Below, in pieces: positions 43,213-52,409 of a stretch of DNA of 64,000 nucleotides; the first letter of the stretch is position 1, and every line of letters starts with the position of its first letter. Below the pieces are notes generated by a model. The model saw nothing but the letters and a program-made list of their open reading frames with translations, did not search any database and was not told where the DNA came from. The DNA is from an uncultured Collinsella sp. (lineage in GTDB: Bacteria; Actinomycetota; Coriobacteriia; Coriobacteriales; Coriobacteriaceae): assembly GCA_900543505.1 (NCBI GenBank), contig UQSB01000001.1, positions 1 to 64,000 of the forward strand. Reading direction: 5' to 3'. A program made the translations under genes and the position numbers.

Positions 43213-45124
43213 GGCAACGACCGCCGAGCGCGCGCTCAACCGCAAGGGCGGCACCATGTCGCGCCTCATCAAGACGCTCTTTGGCTTCTATCCCGTGCTT
43301 TTGCCCCTCGTCGTCGCCGGCGTGGTGCTCTGCGCCATCATCAACTCCATCGGCGCGACCTTCCTGCAGAGCGCCCTGCAAATTATTGGCGAATCGTGGC
43401 AGTCGGGCGATTGGGGAGCCGCGCAGCCCAAGATCGCGCAGCTCGTGACCACCCTCGCCTGCATTTACGGCGTCGGCGTCCTGTCCTCGCTCTTCTGGAA
43501 CCGCGCCATGGCTATCGTCACGCAGGGCTCGTTGGAGAAGCTTCGCGAGATGATGTTCAACCGCATGCAGGACCTGCCGATCCGCTACTTCGACACGCAC
43601 CAGCGCGGCGACATCATGAGCCACTACACCAACGACATCGATACGCTGCGCCAGATGATCAGTCAGTCGCTGCCCAACCTGCTCATGACGATCATCATCA
43701 TCGTCACGGTGTTCTTTATCATGCTGTACTACAGCGTGTGGATGTGCCTGGTCATCATCGCCGGCGTCGCCTTTATGACCTTTATGACCAAGCTGCTCGG
43801 CTCCAACTCCGCGCGCTTCTTCATTGCGCAGCAGACCGAGCTTGGCGTGGTCGAGGGCCATATCGAGGAGGTCATGAACGGCCAGAAGGTCGTCAAGGCG
43901 TTCTGCCACGAGTCTGCCGCCGAGGCCGATTTTGACGAGCGCAACGAAAAGCTCTTCGAGGTCTCGCAAAAGGCCAACATGTACGCCAACATCCTCATGC
44001 CCATCCTTATGAACCTGGGCAACCTGCTCTACGTGCTGGTGGCCCTTGCCGGCGGCATTTTCCTGGCACTGGGCGTGCCCAACCTGAGCATCTCGGGCAT
44101 GGCGCTGTCCATCGCCGTCGTGGTGCCGTTCCTCAACATGACCAAGCAGTTCTGCGGACAGATCGGCCAGATCTCGCAGCAGATCAACGCCGTGGTCATG
44201 GGCCTCGCCGGCGCCGACCGTATCTTTGAGCTCATCGACGAGAAGCCCGAAGCCGACGAAGGCTACGTGACGCTCGTCAACGCACAGGTGAACCCCGAGA
44301 CTTGGGAGTTCGAAGAGGCCGACCACCACACCGGCATGTGGGCGTGGAAACATCCGCACCGCGCAACCGGCGAGATCGAGTACGTGCCGCTGCGCGGCGA
44401 CCTGGTCATGGACAACGTCGACTTTGGCTACACGCCCGACCACGAGGTGCTGCACGGCGTGTCCGTGTTTGCCAAGCCGGGCCAGAAAGTCGCGTTTGTC
44501 GGCGCCACCGGTGCGGGCAAGACGACCATCACCAACCTCATCAACCGCTTCTATGACATTGCCGACGGCAAGATTCGCTACGACGGCATCAACGTCAACA
44601 AGATCCGCAAGGCCGACCTGCGCCGAAGCCTGGGCGTCGTGCTGCAGGACGTGAACCTGTTCACCGGCACCGTGATGGACAACATCCGCTACGGCAACCT
44701 GGACGCCACCGACGAGGAGTGCATCGCAGCGGCCAAGCTCGCGGGCGCAGACGACTTTATCACCCGCCTGCCCGACGGCTACGACACCATGCTTACCGGT
44801 AACGGTGCCCAGCTTTCGCAGGGCCAGCGCCAGCTGATTTCGATCGCACGCGCCGCCGTCGCCGATCCGCCGGCGATGATCCTGGACGAGGCCACGAGCT
44901 CCATCGACACCCGCACCGAGGCCATCGTACAGGCGGGCATGGACAAGCTCATGGAGGGCCGCACGACGTTTGTCATCGCACACCGCCTGTCCACCGTGCG
45001 CAACTCCGACGCGATCATCTGTCTGGATCACGGCCGCATCATCGAGCGCGGCAACCACGACGAGCTGATCGCCAAGCGCGGGTATTACTACCAGCTGTAC
45101 ACGGGAGCGTTTGAGCTGGAGTAG
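43205..45124 (+). CDS. ABC exporter half-transporter 2 (catalytic ATP site)
   Basis: The 639-residue partner has intact Walker A GATGAGKTT, Walker B ILDEATSSID and switch IAHRLSTV, but a changed signature LSQGQ. That altered signature would face the degenerate P-loop of the first protein, leaving one competent site in the dimer. The segment between membrane and ATPase domains (about 345-400) is longer than usual, with VNAQVNPETWEFEEADHHTG. It is likely a multidrug or peptide exporter; the substrate is not known. Confidence 0.92.
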   Translation: MSKATTAERALNRKGGTMSRLIKTLFGFYPVLLPLVVAGVVLCAIINSIGATFLQSALQIIGESWQSGDWGAAQPKIAQLVTTLACIYGVGVLSSLFWNRAMAIVTQGSLEKLREMMFNRMQDLPIRYFDTHQRGDIMSHYTNDIDTLRQMISQSLPNLLMTIIIIVTVFFIMLYYSVWMCLVIIAGVAFMTFMTKLLGSNSARFFIAQQTELGVVEGHIEEVMNGQKVVKAFCHESAAEADFDERNEKLFEVSQKANMYANILMPILMNLGNLLYVLVALAGGIFLALGVPNLSISGMALSIAVVVPFLNMTKQFCGQIGQISQQINAVVMGLAGADRIFELIDEKPEADEGYVTLVNAQVNPETWEFEEADHHTGMWAWKHPHRATGEIEYVPLRGDLVMDNVDFGYTPDHEVLHGVSVFAKPGQKVAFVGATGAGKTTITNLINRFYDIADGKIRYDGINVNKIRKADLRRSLGVVLQDVNLFTGTVMDNIRYGNLDATDEECIAAAKLAGADDFITRLPDGYDTMLTGNGAQLSQGQRQLISIARAAVADPPAMILDEATSSIDTRTEAIVQAGMDKLMEGRTTFVIAHRLSTVRNSDAIICLDHGRIIERGNHDELIAKRGYYYQLYTGAFELE

Positions 45125-45138
45125 GAACGGTTACTGAC

Positions 45139-45244
45139 GGAGGGTTCCCCGGGGCGTCGGGGTAATTCCTCCGTGCTCAAACATTCTCGCTTCGCTGCGA
45201 AACTGCGCGCGGAGGAAATACCCCGCCGCCCCGGGGCACCCTCC
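45139..45244. repeat. 34-bp GC-rich inverted repeat
   Basis: Bases 45139-45172 and 45211-45244 are reverse complements with only three mismatches. The 38-base loop contains a small TCGC/GCGA stem. It lies just after the exporter operon stop codon. Confidence 0.75.
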
Positions 45245-45287
45245 TGCGCGCAATCAGCCCGTTGTTTAAAACGGAATAAAGGTTAGT

Positions 45288-45320
45288 GAGGCCCTGGCCG
45301 TTTGGCCAGGGCCTCGTTTT
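45288..45320. terminator. Terminator between exporter operon and LysR gene
   Basis: GAGGCCCTGGCC (45288-45299) pairs perfectly with GGCCAGGGCCTC (45304-45315) around GTTT and is followed by GTTTTG on the plus strand. It can serve the plus-strand exporter operon and probably also the converging LysR gene. Confidence 0.85.
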
Positions 45321-45327
45321 GTGTAAG

Positions 45328-46206
45328 CTACTTGAGGAGTTGGGCCATGGCGTTGACAAATTTTTGTACTTGGAGGGTTGGCTCGAGCGGGTAGTGTAGA
45401 AAGACCGGCACCTCGCGGCCGCATAGAAACGGCACGCCCACAAAGGCCGGATGCACCCCCGACCATGCGCCGCAGGTGAGCACCGCGTCGCCCTTTTCCT
45501 CGGCCTCGTTAAAGAGCGCAAAGTCGAAGCTATCCACATCGATCACGTCCACGCCGCCATCGGCCAACAAGTCGATGCGCAGGCTGTCCATGGCGTCGTT
45601 GCCGTGACGGAGCACGCGCAGGCGCATGCCCTCCAGGTCGGCAACCGTGATGCGCGTCTTGCGCGCGAGCCGGCTCGTGCGCGGCACGTCGATATAAAAC
45701 GGCACGTTGACGATGAGGAGCTTTTGGCAGGCGTCGCCCCAGCGCGGGGTCGAAAAACTCGACTGCACCACATCCACCTCGCGCCCCAGGCTGCGCATAA
45801 CGGATTCGCGCTCGTCATAGAGATCGCTCACCGGCACAATCTCAAAGCGCAACGACGGCTCCAGCTCGTGCACGTCCGTCCACATCGACAGCGTCTGGCG
45901 CCCCGGGCACATCATCGACACGCCCAAGCGCACCGCACCGCCATCGCCCGCCGCGCGCCGGGCACGACGCAGTGCGTCCTCGGACTGGCGCATGATCGAG
46001 CGCGCGTCGTCCACCAGTAGCGCACCAGCCGGCGTCACCTTAACGCCCGAGTGCGACCGCTCGAACAGCGTGATGCCGAACTCGGCCTCGAAGCCCGAAA
46101 CCTGCTTGACGAGTGCCGGCGTCGACACGCGCAGCTTTGCCGCGGCACGCGAGAAGCTTCCCAGCTCCGCGGCGGCCGATATGGCCTCAAGTCGTCGATC
46201 GTACAC
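45328..46206 (-). CDS. LysR family transcriptional regulator
   Basis: The 292-residue protein has the N-terminal helix-turn-helix (LGSFSRAAAKLRVSTPALVKQV, residues about 16-37, then EAEFGITLFERSHSGVKVT) and a periplasmic-binding-like effector domain. The GTG start has GGGAGA upstream. It is divergent from the SDR/MFS/Gfo genes and probably activates them. The effector is unknown. Confidence 0.9.
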   Translation of the reverse strand: MYDRRLEAISAAAELGSFSRAAAKLRVSTPALVKQVSGFEAEFGITLFERSHSGVKVTPAGALLVDDARSIMRQSEDALRRARRAAGDGGAVRLGVSMMCPGRQTLSMWTDVHELEPSLRFEIVPVSDLYDERESVMRSLGREVDVVQSSFSTPRWGDACQKLLIVNVPFYIDVPRTSRLARKTRITVADLEGMRLRVLRHGNDAMDSLRIDLLADGGVDVIDVDSFDFALFNEAEEKGDAVLTCGAWSGVHPAFVGVPFLCGREVPVFLHYPLEPTLQVQKFVNAMAQLLK

Positions 46207-46439
46207 GTCAATCTCCCGTTTCCAGACGTATGCCCATGCGCGGCCGCAGGGGGTTGTTTTGGCAGGTCACACACTCAATTACGGACAAATCGTCTTGTGA
46301 GCTATAAACCAGAGGTTTACGCCATTCTAACAAATATGCAATTCACCTGCGCAAATTCAAAGCATACGATAACCAGCGAAAACCACGTGGGTCGATTAAT
46401 GGGAGCGGCCCACAGGGAGGCACAAGAAGGGAAGTTCCT
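46207..46439. promoter_or_regulatory. Divergent LysR/SDR control region
   Basis: The 233-base gap between the LysR and SDR genes should hold both promoters and the LysR sites. An AT-rich part lies at about 46300-46380. No specific boxes could be assigned with confidence. Confidence 0.35.
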
Positions 46440-47321
46440 ATGAGCAACTGGCTTAAGCTCGAGGGCGATGTCTGCGCTGTGACCGGCGCGCTCGGCGGCA
46501 TGGGCGTCGAGATCTGCCGCGAGTTCGCCCGCAACGGCGCCAACGTCGTCCTGCTCGACCTAGACGAGGAGAAGGTCAAGGCCGCAGCTGCCGTCCTCGC
46601 CGCCGAGTTTGGCATCCACGCCGAGGGCTACAAGATGAACGCCACCGACGAGGCCGAGGTTCAGGCCGCCGTCGACGCCACGATCGCCGACTTCGGTCGC
46701 GTCGACGTTCTCGTCAACACCGCCGGCATCCTGCGCTTCGCCGCCATGGAGGACCTGCCGCTGAGCGACTGGAACGAGGTCCTCAACGTCAACCTTACCG
46801 GCTACTTCATCACCTCGCAGCGCTTTGGTCGCGAGATGATTAAGGCCGGCCAGGGTCGCCTGGTTCACATCTCGACCGTTGCCAGCCACTCCCCCGAGAC
46901 GTTCTCGGGCGTGTACAGCTCCACCAAGGCGGGCGTCAACATGATGTCCAAGATGCTGGCTGCCGAGTGGGGCCCCTACGGCGTGCGCTCCAACTGCGTC
47001 GAGCCCTGCTTTGTCAAGACCCCCATGTCGGCGAGCTTTTACGCCGATCCCGAGGTCGAGAAGAGCCGCAGCCGTCTTATCGCTACGCGCCGCATCGGCG
47101 AGGTCAGCGATATCGCCAACGCCGTCATGTTCCTAGCGTCCAAGCGCTCGGACTTTACCACCGGCGACGCCATCAAGGTCGATGGCGGCTTCTCCAACAT
47201 GATGGGCGACCTCACCGCCAAGCCCGGCGGCCGTCGCACCTATGCCGACAACTACCTCAAGAACAAGGGCGTCGAGCTTTGGTCCGACGAGTCCGGCGTC
47301 GCAAAGCCGACTGACCAGTAA
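46440..47321 (+). CDS. Short-chain dehydrogenase/reductase
   Basis: The 293-residue SDR has the cofactor loop TGALGGMG, an Asp at the end of the second strand (LLDLDEE, favouring NAD), the NTAG block, the catalytic Ser in HISTVAS and YSSTK with the catalytic Tyr and Lys. A C-terminal extension of about 35 residues follows the usual end of the fold. AAGGGAAG precedes the ATG. It heads a three-gene cluster with a carrier and a second oxidoreductase, which suggests uptake and stepwise oxidation of a polyol, sugar acid or steroid-like compound. Confidence 0.88.
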   Translation: MSNWLKLEGDVCAVTGALGGMGVEICREFARNGANVVLLDLDEEKVKAAAAVLAAEFGIHAEGYKMNATDEAEVQAAVDATIADFGRVDVLVNTAGILRFAAMEDLPLSDWNEVLNVNLTGYFITSQRFGREMIKAGQGRLVHISTVASHSPETFSGVYSSTKAGVNMMSKMLAAEWGPYGVRSNCVEPCFVKTPMSASFYADPEVEKSRSRLIATRRIGEVSDIANAVMFLASKRSDFTTGDAIKVDGGFSNMMGDLTAKPGGRRTYADNYLKNKGVELWSDESGVAKPTDQ

Positions 47322-47405
47322 ACCAGCCCGGTAGAAAGGGGCGCGGGGCAAGCACCTCAGCGGCGTTTGCCCCTCCCCTCCCCCGTATCGATTAGAAAGA
47401 GTCCA

Positions 47406-48662
47406 ATGGCTTCCACCAACTCCAACAAGGGTCGCGCCGTCGTGCTTTCCGCCGCGTGCGTCACCATGTTCTTCATCAGCTCCATCGCGCTGTATTCCGT
47501 TGTGAGCAAGAACCTGCTCGCCGTCTATCCCGAGTGGTCCAGCGCTCTTACCTGGGCTTTCCCGGTCTTTCAGACCATCATGGCCGTGACGGGTATCTTC
47601 GCCGGTCGCATCTCCGATAAGATCGGCCCCCGCAACGTCGTGATCGCCGCCGCCGTGTGCTACGGCCTGGGCTGGTTCATGTCCGGCACCGTCACCGAGC
47701 CGTGGCAGTTCTACCTGTGGTTCTCGCTCGTCGCCGCCATAGGCAACGGCCTGGGTTACAACCCCGCGCTCACCACCGGCCAAAAGTGGTTCATCGACAA
47801 GAAGGGTCTCGCCTCCGGCATCACCCTGGCCGCTTCGACCGCCGGTCCCGCCGTGCTGTCCCCGGTGCTCGCCTCGCTGCTCATCCCGAGCCTGGGCATC
47901 TTTGGCGCCCTTAAGGCACTCGGCGTCATCTTCTTTGTGATGATCGCCGCCTCCGCCCTGTTCCTGAAGGCCCCCGAGGCCGGTTGGCTGCCCGAGGGCT
48001 TCGAGGCCCCCAAGGGCGGCGCGCACGCCGGCACCTTCGGCGACCTCACCCCGGGCGAGATGGTCAAGACCCCGCGCTTCTGGGTCCTCATCGTCACCTT
48101 CGCCTTTGCCGCCACCGCGGGCACCCTGCTCGTGGGCAAGGTTGCCTCCATCGCCGCCGTCCAGCTCTTCGCCGACCCCACGAGCGCTGCGGCCGTCGCC
48201 CTCGGCGGCGTGGTCGTCTCCGTCAACACCTGCGCCAACCTGGTCGGCCGCCTGTCCTTCGGCCAGATCATCGACAAGCTCGGCGCCTACAAGTCGCTGC
48301 TCATCAGCCTTGTCGTCACCATCGTCGCGCTCGTCATCATGTCGATGAGCTTTACGCAGAGCATGTTCTTTGTTGCGCTCGCCCTGCTCGGCTTTAGCTT
48401 TGGCGCCCTGCTCGTCATCTACCCGCCGCTCACCGGTGGCGCCTTTGGTACCAGCAACATCGGCGTCAACTACGGCATCATGTTCTTGGGCTATGCCGCT
48501 TCCACCTGGATCAGCCAGCCCATCACCGCTGTGCTGTATCACGCCGAGGCCGGCAGCGCCGCCTACCAGCAGTCCTTCTACGGCGCCATCGTGATTGCCG
48601 CCATCGCCGTCGTACTCACCGTCTACATGATGGTCTCCGACAGCAAGAAGAAGTCCGCCTAG
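47406..48662 (+). CDS. MFS transporter, OFA (oxalate/formate antiporter-like) family
   Basis: The 418-residue protein has 12 membrane segments and typical OFA features: GRISDKIGPRNVVIAAAVCY in the first half, the glycine-rich GNGLGYNPALTTGQKWFIDKKG, and VGRLSFGQIIDKLGAYK in the second half (both longer motifs cited in part). OFA carriers move small carboxylates. It is flanked by oxidoreductase genes, so it likely imports their substrate. The ATG at 47406 is preferred over an upstream codon. Confidence 0.87.
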   Translation: MASTNSNKGRAVVLSAACVTMFFISSIALYSVVSKNLLAVYPEWSSALTWAFPVFQTIMAVTGIFAGRISDKIGPRNVVIAAAVCYGLGWFMSGTVTEPWQFYLWFSLVAAIGNGLGYNPALTTGQKWFIDKKGLASGITLAASTAGPAVLSPVLASLLIPSLGIFGALKALGVIFFVMIAASALFLKAPEAGWLPEGFEAPKGGAHAGTFGDLTPGEMVKTPRFWVLIVTFAFAATAGTLLVGKVASIAAVQLFADPTSAAAVALGGVVVSVNTCANLVGRLSFGQIIDKLGAYKSLLISLVVTIVALVIMSMSFTQSMFFVALALLGFSFGALLVIYPPLTGGAFGTSNIGVNYGIMFLGYAASTWISQPITAVLYHAEAGSAAYQQSFYGAIVIAAIAVVLTVYMMVSDSKKKSA

Positions 48663-48670
48663 TTATACCG

Positions 48671-48701
48671 ATGTGACAAAGGGGCTGTCCCTTTGTCACA
48701 T
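48671..48701. repeat. Interspersed palindrome, full copy with paired change
   Basis: ATGTGACAAAGGG and its exact reverse complement enclose GCTGT. Relative to the copy at 31162, the C-G pair of TGCGAC/GTCGCA is T-A here, with both arms changed. It lies between the MFS and Gfo/Idh/MocA genes. Confidence 0.8.
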
Positions 48702-48729
48702 TCCAAGCCACCAGCATTAAGGAGTCGAA

Positions 48730-49770
48730 ATGTCTGAGCTCAACCCCGCCCGCATTGCCGTTATCGGCGCCGGCGCCATGGGCCGCAACCACATCCGCTT
48801 TGTCACCGAGGAGCCCGAGGCCGAACTCGTCGCCATCGCCGACGCCTTTGAGGGCGCCCGCGCCACGGCCGAGGCCGCCGGCGTGCCGTTCTTTACCGAT
48901 CCCGCCCAGATGATGGACGAGGTCAAGCCCGAGGCCGTCATCATCGCCACCCCCAACGACCTGCACCTGGGCGTTGCCCGCGAGGCCATCAAGCGCAACA
49001 TCGTGCCGCTGGTCGAAAAGCCAATCTCCAACGATCTCGAGGATGCCCAGGCCTTCGCCGCCGAGGCCGAGACCGCCGGCGTGCCCGTGCTCGTGGGTCA
49101 GCACCGTCGCCACAACCCGTTTGTGAACAAGGCCAAGGAGATCATCGAGTCCGGCGAGTTGGGCAAGCTCACCGTGTCGAGTTTCCACTACATGATCTAT
49201 AAGAACGACGAGTACTTCGATGTCGAGTGGCGCCGCAAGAAGGGTGCCGGCCCGATCCTGGTCAACCTGGTGCACGACGTCGACCTGCTCCGCTACCTGC
49301 TGGGCGAGCCCGTCGCCGTCCAGGGCATGCAGTCCAGCGCCGCCCGCGGTTTTGAGACCGAGGACTCCGCCGTGGTCAACGTCCGCTTTGCCGACGGCGC
49401 GCTCGCGAGCATGACCATTTCCGACGCCACCGCCAGCCCCTGGAACTGGGAGGCGACCGCTCGCGAGGACCCGCAGTACCGTCCCTTCGACGCTGACGCT
49501 TACTTTATCGGCGGCACCAAGGGCGCCCTTTCGCTGCCCCGCCTGCACCAGTTCTCCTACGACGGCGCCTCTAACTGGCACAAGCCGCTGCAGATGGAGA
49601 TTCCGGCTGTCGACCCGGCGCTGCCGCACAAGATGCAGCTCAAGCACTTTGTGAAGGTTGTCCGCCGCGAGGTCGAGCCCGTCGTGACCCCCGCCGATAA
49701 CGTCAAGACGCTCACGCTTCTCAACGCCATCAAAGAGGCCGCCGAAACCGGCCAGCTCGTCGAGCTGTAA
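48730..49770 (+). CDS. Gfo/Idh/MocA family oxidoreductase
   Basis: The 346-residue enzyme has the NAD(P)-binding start IAVIGAGAMGRNH, IIATPNDLH, and the family signature EKPIS with the catalytic lysine, then HDVDLLRYLLG with the catalytic histidine. Members oxidise sugars, inositols or related polyols. AAGGAG precedes the ATG. It is the last gene of the LysR-linked cluster and ends before a strong terminator. Confidence 0.9.
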   Translation: MSELNPARIAVIGAGAMGRNHIRFVTEEPEAELVAIADAFEGARATAEAAGVPFFTDPAQMMDEVKPEAVIIATPNDLHLGVAREAIKRNIVPLVEKPISNDLEDAQAFAAEAETAGVPVLVGQHRRHNPFVNKAKEIIESGELGKLTVSSFHYMIYKNDEYFDVEWRRKKGAGPILVNLVHDVDLLRYLLGEPVAVQGMQSSAARGFETEDSAVVNVRFADGALASMTISDATASPWNWEATAREDPQYRPFDADAYFIGGTKGALSLPRLHQFSYDGASNWHKPLQMEIPAVDPALPHKMQLKHFVKVVRREVEPVVTPADNVKTLTLLNAIKEAAETGQLVEL

Positions 49771-49843
49771 TGCCTTAAGAGCGGCCGCGGCAGAAACCCC
49801 ATGCCGAGTCCCTCGGTCCGCCACAAATAAGCCCCTCTTCTTT

Positions 49844-49881
49844 GCCCCGCGAGCAGCCTCCTGCCCGCGGGGCTTTCTTTG
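49844..49881 (+). terminator. Terminator of the SDR/MFS/Gfo cluster
   Basis: GCCCCGCG (49844-49851) pairs with CGCGGGGC (49866-49873) and is followed by TTTCTTTG on the plus strand. Confidence 0.85.
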
Positions 49882-49953
49882 CAGCCGCGGCGCGGGCGGG
49901 TGGTAGACTGGGTGGCTCATGCACCTGTAACGTACTCACAGACAGGAAGTTCC

Positions 49954-52101
49954 ATGGATCTTATCGCCCAGCTCGCCCGCGAGCTCAACCTTAAGGCCGC
50001 CAACGTCGAGGCAGCCGTCAAGCTCATCGACGAGGGCAACACCATCCCCTTTATCTCGCGCTACCGCAAGGAAGCAACGGGCGGCATGGACGACGTTGCC
50101 CTGCGCGCGCTCGACGAGCGCCTGTCCTACCTGCGCAATCTTGAACAGCGTAAAGAGGACGTCATCCTGCTCATCGACGCCCAGGGCAAACTCACGCCCG
50201 AGCTCGAGCAGCAGATTCGCGAGGCCACACAGCTCCAGCGCGTCGAAGACCTCTACAAGCCCTACCGTAAAAAGCGCATGACCCGCGCGCAGAAGGCCCG
50301 CGAGGCAGGTCTGGAGCCGCTTGCCAACATGGTCATCATGCAGGCCTCGGCCAAGGGCAGCGCGCTCGACGCCGCCGCGGCATACGTCAACGAGGAGGCC
50401 GGCTTCGACACGCCCGAGAAGGCGCTCGCTGGCGCCGCTGACATCGTGGCCGAGACGGTAGCCGAGGACCCCGAGAACGTCGCCGAACTGCGCGCCTTTA
50501 CGCAAAACACCGCCGACATCGTCGTCGAGGCAACCGACCCCGCCGAGAAGACCCCCTACGAGCCCTACTACAACTTTGACGAGCCGCTGCGCCGTATTCC
50601 CAACCACCGCGTGCTGGCTATCGACCGCGGTGAGCGCGAGGGCAAACTCCGCGTGCGCGTGAACGTCGACGGCGCTGCCGCCACGGCGCGCCTCGGCAGC
50701 CGCTGGCCCCGTCGCCAGGGCGTGTTCGCGCCCGTCTTTGACGCCGCTATCGCCGACGGTTACAAGCGTCTCATGGCCCCCTCGCTGGAGCGCGAGGCCC
50801 GCGCCAAACTCACCGTCCGCGCTCAGACCGAGGCCATCAACGTCTTTGCCAAGAATCTCGAGGGCCTGCTCTCGGCACGCCCCGTGCACGGTGCCCGCGT
50901 GCTCGCGCTCGACCCGGGCTACCGCACCGGCTGCAAGGTCGCCGTCATGGACGAGACCGGCAAGCTGCTCGACCACGGCGTGGTCTACCCCACCAAGCCG
51001 CGCCACGACGTCGCTGGCACCAAGCGCGAGCTCGCCCGCCTCGTCAAAAAGGACGGCGTCAACACCATCGTCATCGGCAACGGCACCGCCAGCCGCGAGA
51101 CCGAGGAAGTCGTCTCGGAGTTCATTGCCGAGCAGGCGCCCAGCCTTCGCTACACCATCGTCAACGAAGCCGGCGCGTCGGTGTACTCGGCCTCCGAGCT
51201 CGCGAGCCAAGAGTATCCCGACCTGGACGTCACCGTGCGTGGCGCCATGAGCCTGGGCCGCCGTCTGCAAGACCCGCTGGCAGAGCTCGTCAAGATTCCG
51301 CCCCAGTCCATCGGCGTGGGCCAGTACCAGCACGACCTTGACCAGGCCGAACTCTCGCGCACCCTGGGCCACGTGGTGGAAGACGTCGTCAACCGCGTGG
51401 GCGTCGACGTCAACACCGCGAGCGCGAGCCTGCTGGGCTACGTGTCGGGCATTACGCCGAGCGTGGCCAAGAACATCGTGGCATACCGCGAGGAAAACGG
51501 CGCCTTTACCGATCGCCGCCAGCTCAAGAAGGTCCCCAAGCTGGGACCCAAGGCATACCTCAACGCCGCGGGCTTCCTGCGCATCAGCGGCGGCAAGAAC
51601 CCGCTCGACGCGACAAGCGTCCACCCCGAGAGCTACGAGGTGGCCACGTCCGTCCTAGAGCGCGCAGGCGTTAAAGCCAGCGAGCTCAGCCGCGGTGGCG
51701 TGCCCGACATCGAGCGCCGCCTGGGCAGCATCTCGGCGCTGGCAAGCGACCTGGACTGTGGCACCCTGACGCTCATCGACATTGTCAACGAGCTCAAGAA
51801 GCCCGGTCGCGACCCGCGCGACGACGCGCCCGAGGTGGTCTTTAGCCGCTCGGCACTTTCTATTGACGACCTGGAGCCCGGCATGGAGCTCAAGGGCACG
51901 GTGCGCAACGTCGTCGACTTTGGCGCCTTCGTCGACGTGGGCGTGCACCAGGACGGCCTCGTGCACATCTCCAAGCTGGCCAGCCGCTTCGTCAAGCACC
52001 CCAGCGACGTGGTGCGCGTCGGCGACACGGTGAAGGTATGGGTAGAAAAGGTCGATCGCGACCGCAAAAAGATCTCCCTCACCATGGTGCGGGGCAAATA
52101 A
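49954..52101 (+). CDS. tex: Tex family RNA-binding protein
   Basis: The 715-residue protein has the full Tex layout: N-terminal helix-turn-helix region with IPFISRYRKEATGG, a YqgF-like nuclease fold (LALDPGYRTGCKVAVMD), helix-hairpin-helix repeats (NTASASLLGYVSGI) and a C-terminal S1 domain (GTVRNVVDFGAFVDVGVHQD). Tex binds nucleic acids and acts in transcription or ribosome-linked processes. The ATG at 49954 has AGGAAG upstream. It is monocistronic with a strong terminator after it. Confidence 0.95.
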   Translation: MDLIAQLARELNLKAANVEAAVKLIDEGNTIPFISRYRKEATGGMDDVALRALDERLSYLRNLEQRKEDVILLIDAQGKLTPELEQQIREATQLQRVEDLYKPYRKKRMTRAQKAREAGLEPLANMVIMQASAKGSALDAAAAYVNEEAGFDTPEKALAGAADIVAETVAEDPENVAELRAFTQNTADIVVEATDPAEKTPYEPYYNFDEPLRRIPNHRVLAIDRGEREGKLRVRVNVDGAAATARLGSRWPRRQGVFAPVFDAAIADGYKRLMAPSLEREARAKLTVRAQTEAINVFAKNLEGLLSARPVHGARVLALDPGYRTGCKVAVMDETGKLLDHGVVYPTKPRHDVAGTKRELARLVKKDGVNTIVIGNGTASRETEEVVSEFIAEQAPSLRYTIVNEAGASVYSASELASQEYPDLDVTVRGAMSLGRRLQDPLAELVKIPPQSIGVGQYQHDLDQAELSRTLGHVVEDVVNRVGVDVNTASASLLGYVSGITPSVAKNIVAYREENGAFTDRRQLKKVPKLGPKAYLNAAGFLRISGGKNPLDATSVHPESYEVATSVLERAGVKASELSRGGVPDIERRLGSISALASDLDCGTLTLIDIVNELKKPGRDPRDDAPEVVFSRSALSIDDLEPGMELKGTVRNVVDFGAFVDVGVHQDGLVHISKLASRFVKHPSDVVRVGDTVKVWVEKVDRDRKKISLTMVRGK

Positions 52102-52109
52102 GCCGCTGC

Positions 52110-52143
52110 AGGCGCTCGGCGGGCCCCATTCCGCCGAGCGCCT
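52110..52143 (+). terminator. Terminator of tex
   Basis: AGGCGCTCGGCGG (52110-52122) and CCGCCGAGCGCCT (52131-52143) form a perfect 13-bp stem nine bases after the tex stop codon, followed by CTCCTTCT. Confidence 0.8.
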
Positions 52144-52293
52144 CTCCTTCTAAAACGATTTGGCGATATCCCGAAGTGCGAGACGCCGTTTCCGCTAATC
52201 ATCACCTGCAATTATTGAGATATTCGGCCTCGCTGGGCCGCGATAACACTTCTTCAAAGTGCAAGCTCAACAAATAGGCATCAGATATTCCAC

Positions 52294-52340
52294 AAACGTC
52301 CCATATCTGCACCCGCAGAGGTGCGGTACGGGACGTTTTT
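52294..52340. terminator. Two-tier hairpin with T-run
   Basis: AAACGTCCC (52294-52302) pairs with GGGACGTTT (52330-52338), with an inner GCACC/GGTGC stem, and is followed by TTTT on the plus strand. On the minus strand it lies within the end of the open frame of the Avd-like remnant, which shows that the frame's C-terminus is not genuine coding sequence. Confidence 0.7.
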
Positions 52341-52409
52341 CAGCCATATTGGCAATCTTGACGGCACTCTGAGGCCGAATATCTCGATTTCTGTTGGTGG
52401 GACACTTAT

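Noticed and set aside
41299..45058. Two long minus-strand frames (over 650 codons each) opposite the ABC exporter genes
   Set aside because: They mirror the codon bias of the exporter genes. The translations are rich in His, Asp and Val, with no motifs, while the plus-strand frames match a known family from end to end.
49936..51624. A 562-codon minus frame opposite tex
   Set aside because: It is a shadow of tex. The plus frame carries all Tex domains, and the minus frame has no ribosome-binding site or known fold.
52267..52409. The C-terminal part of the Avd-like open frame
   Set aside because: The frame runs through a strong two-tier hairpin with a T-run, and Avd-like similarity stops before it, so this part was left out of the pseudogene call.
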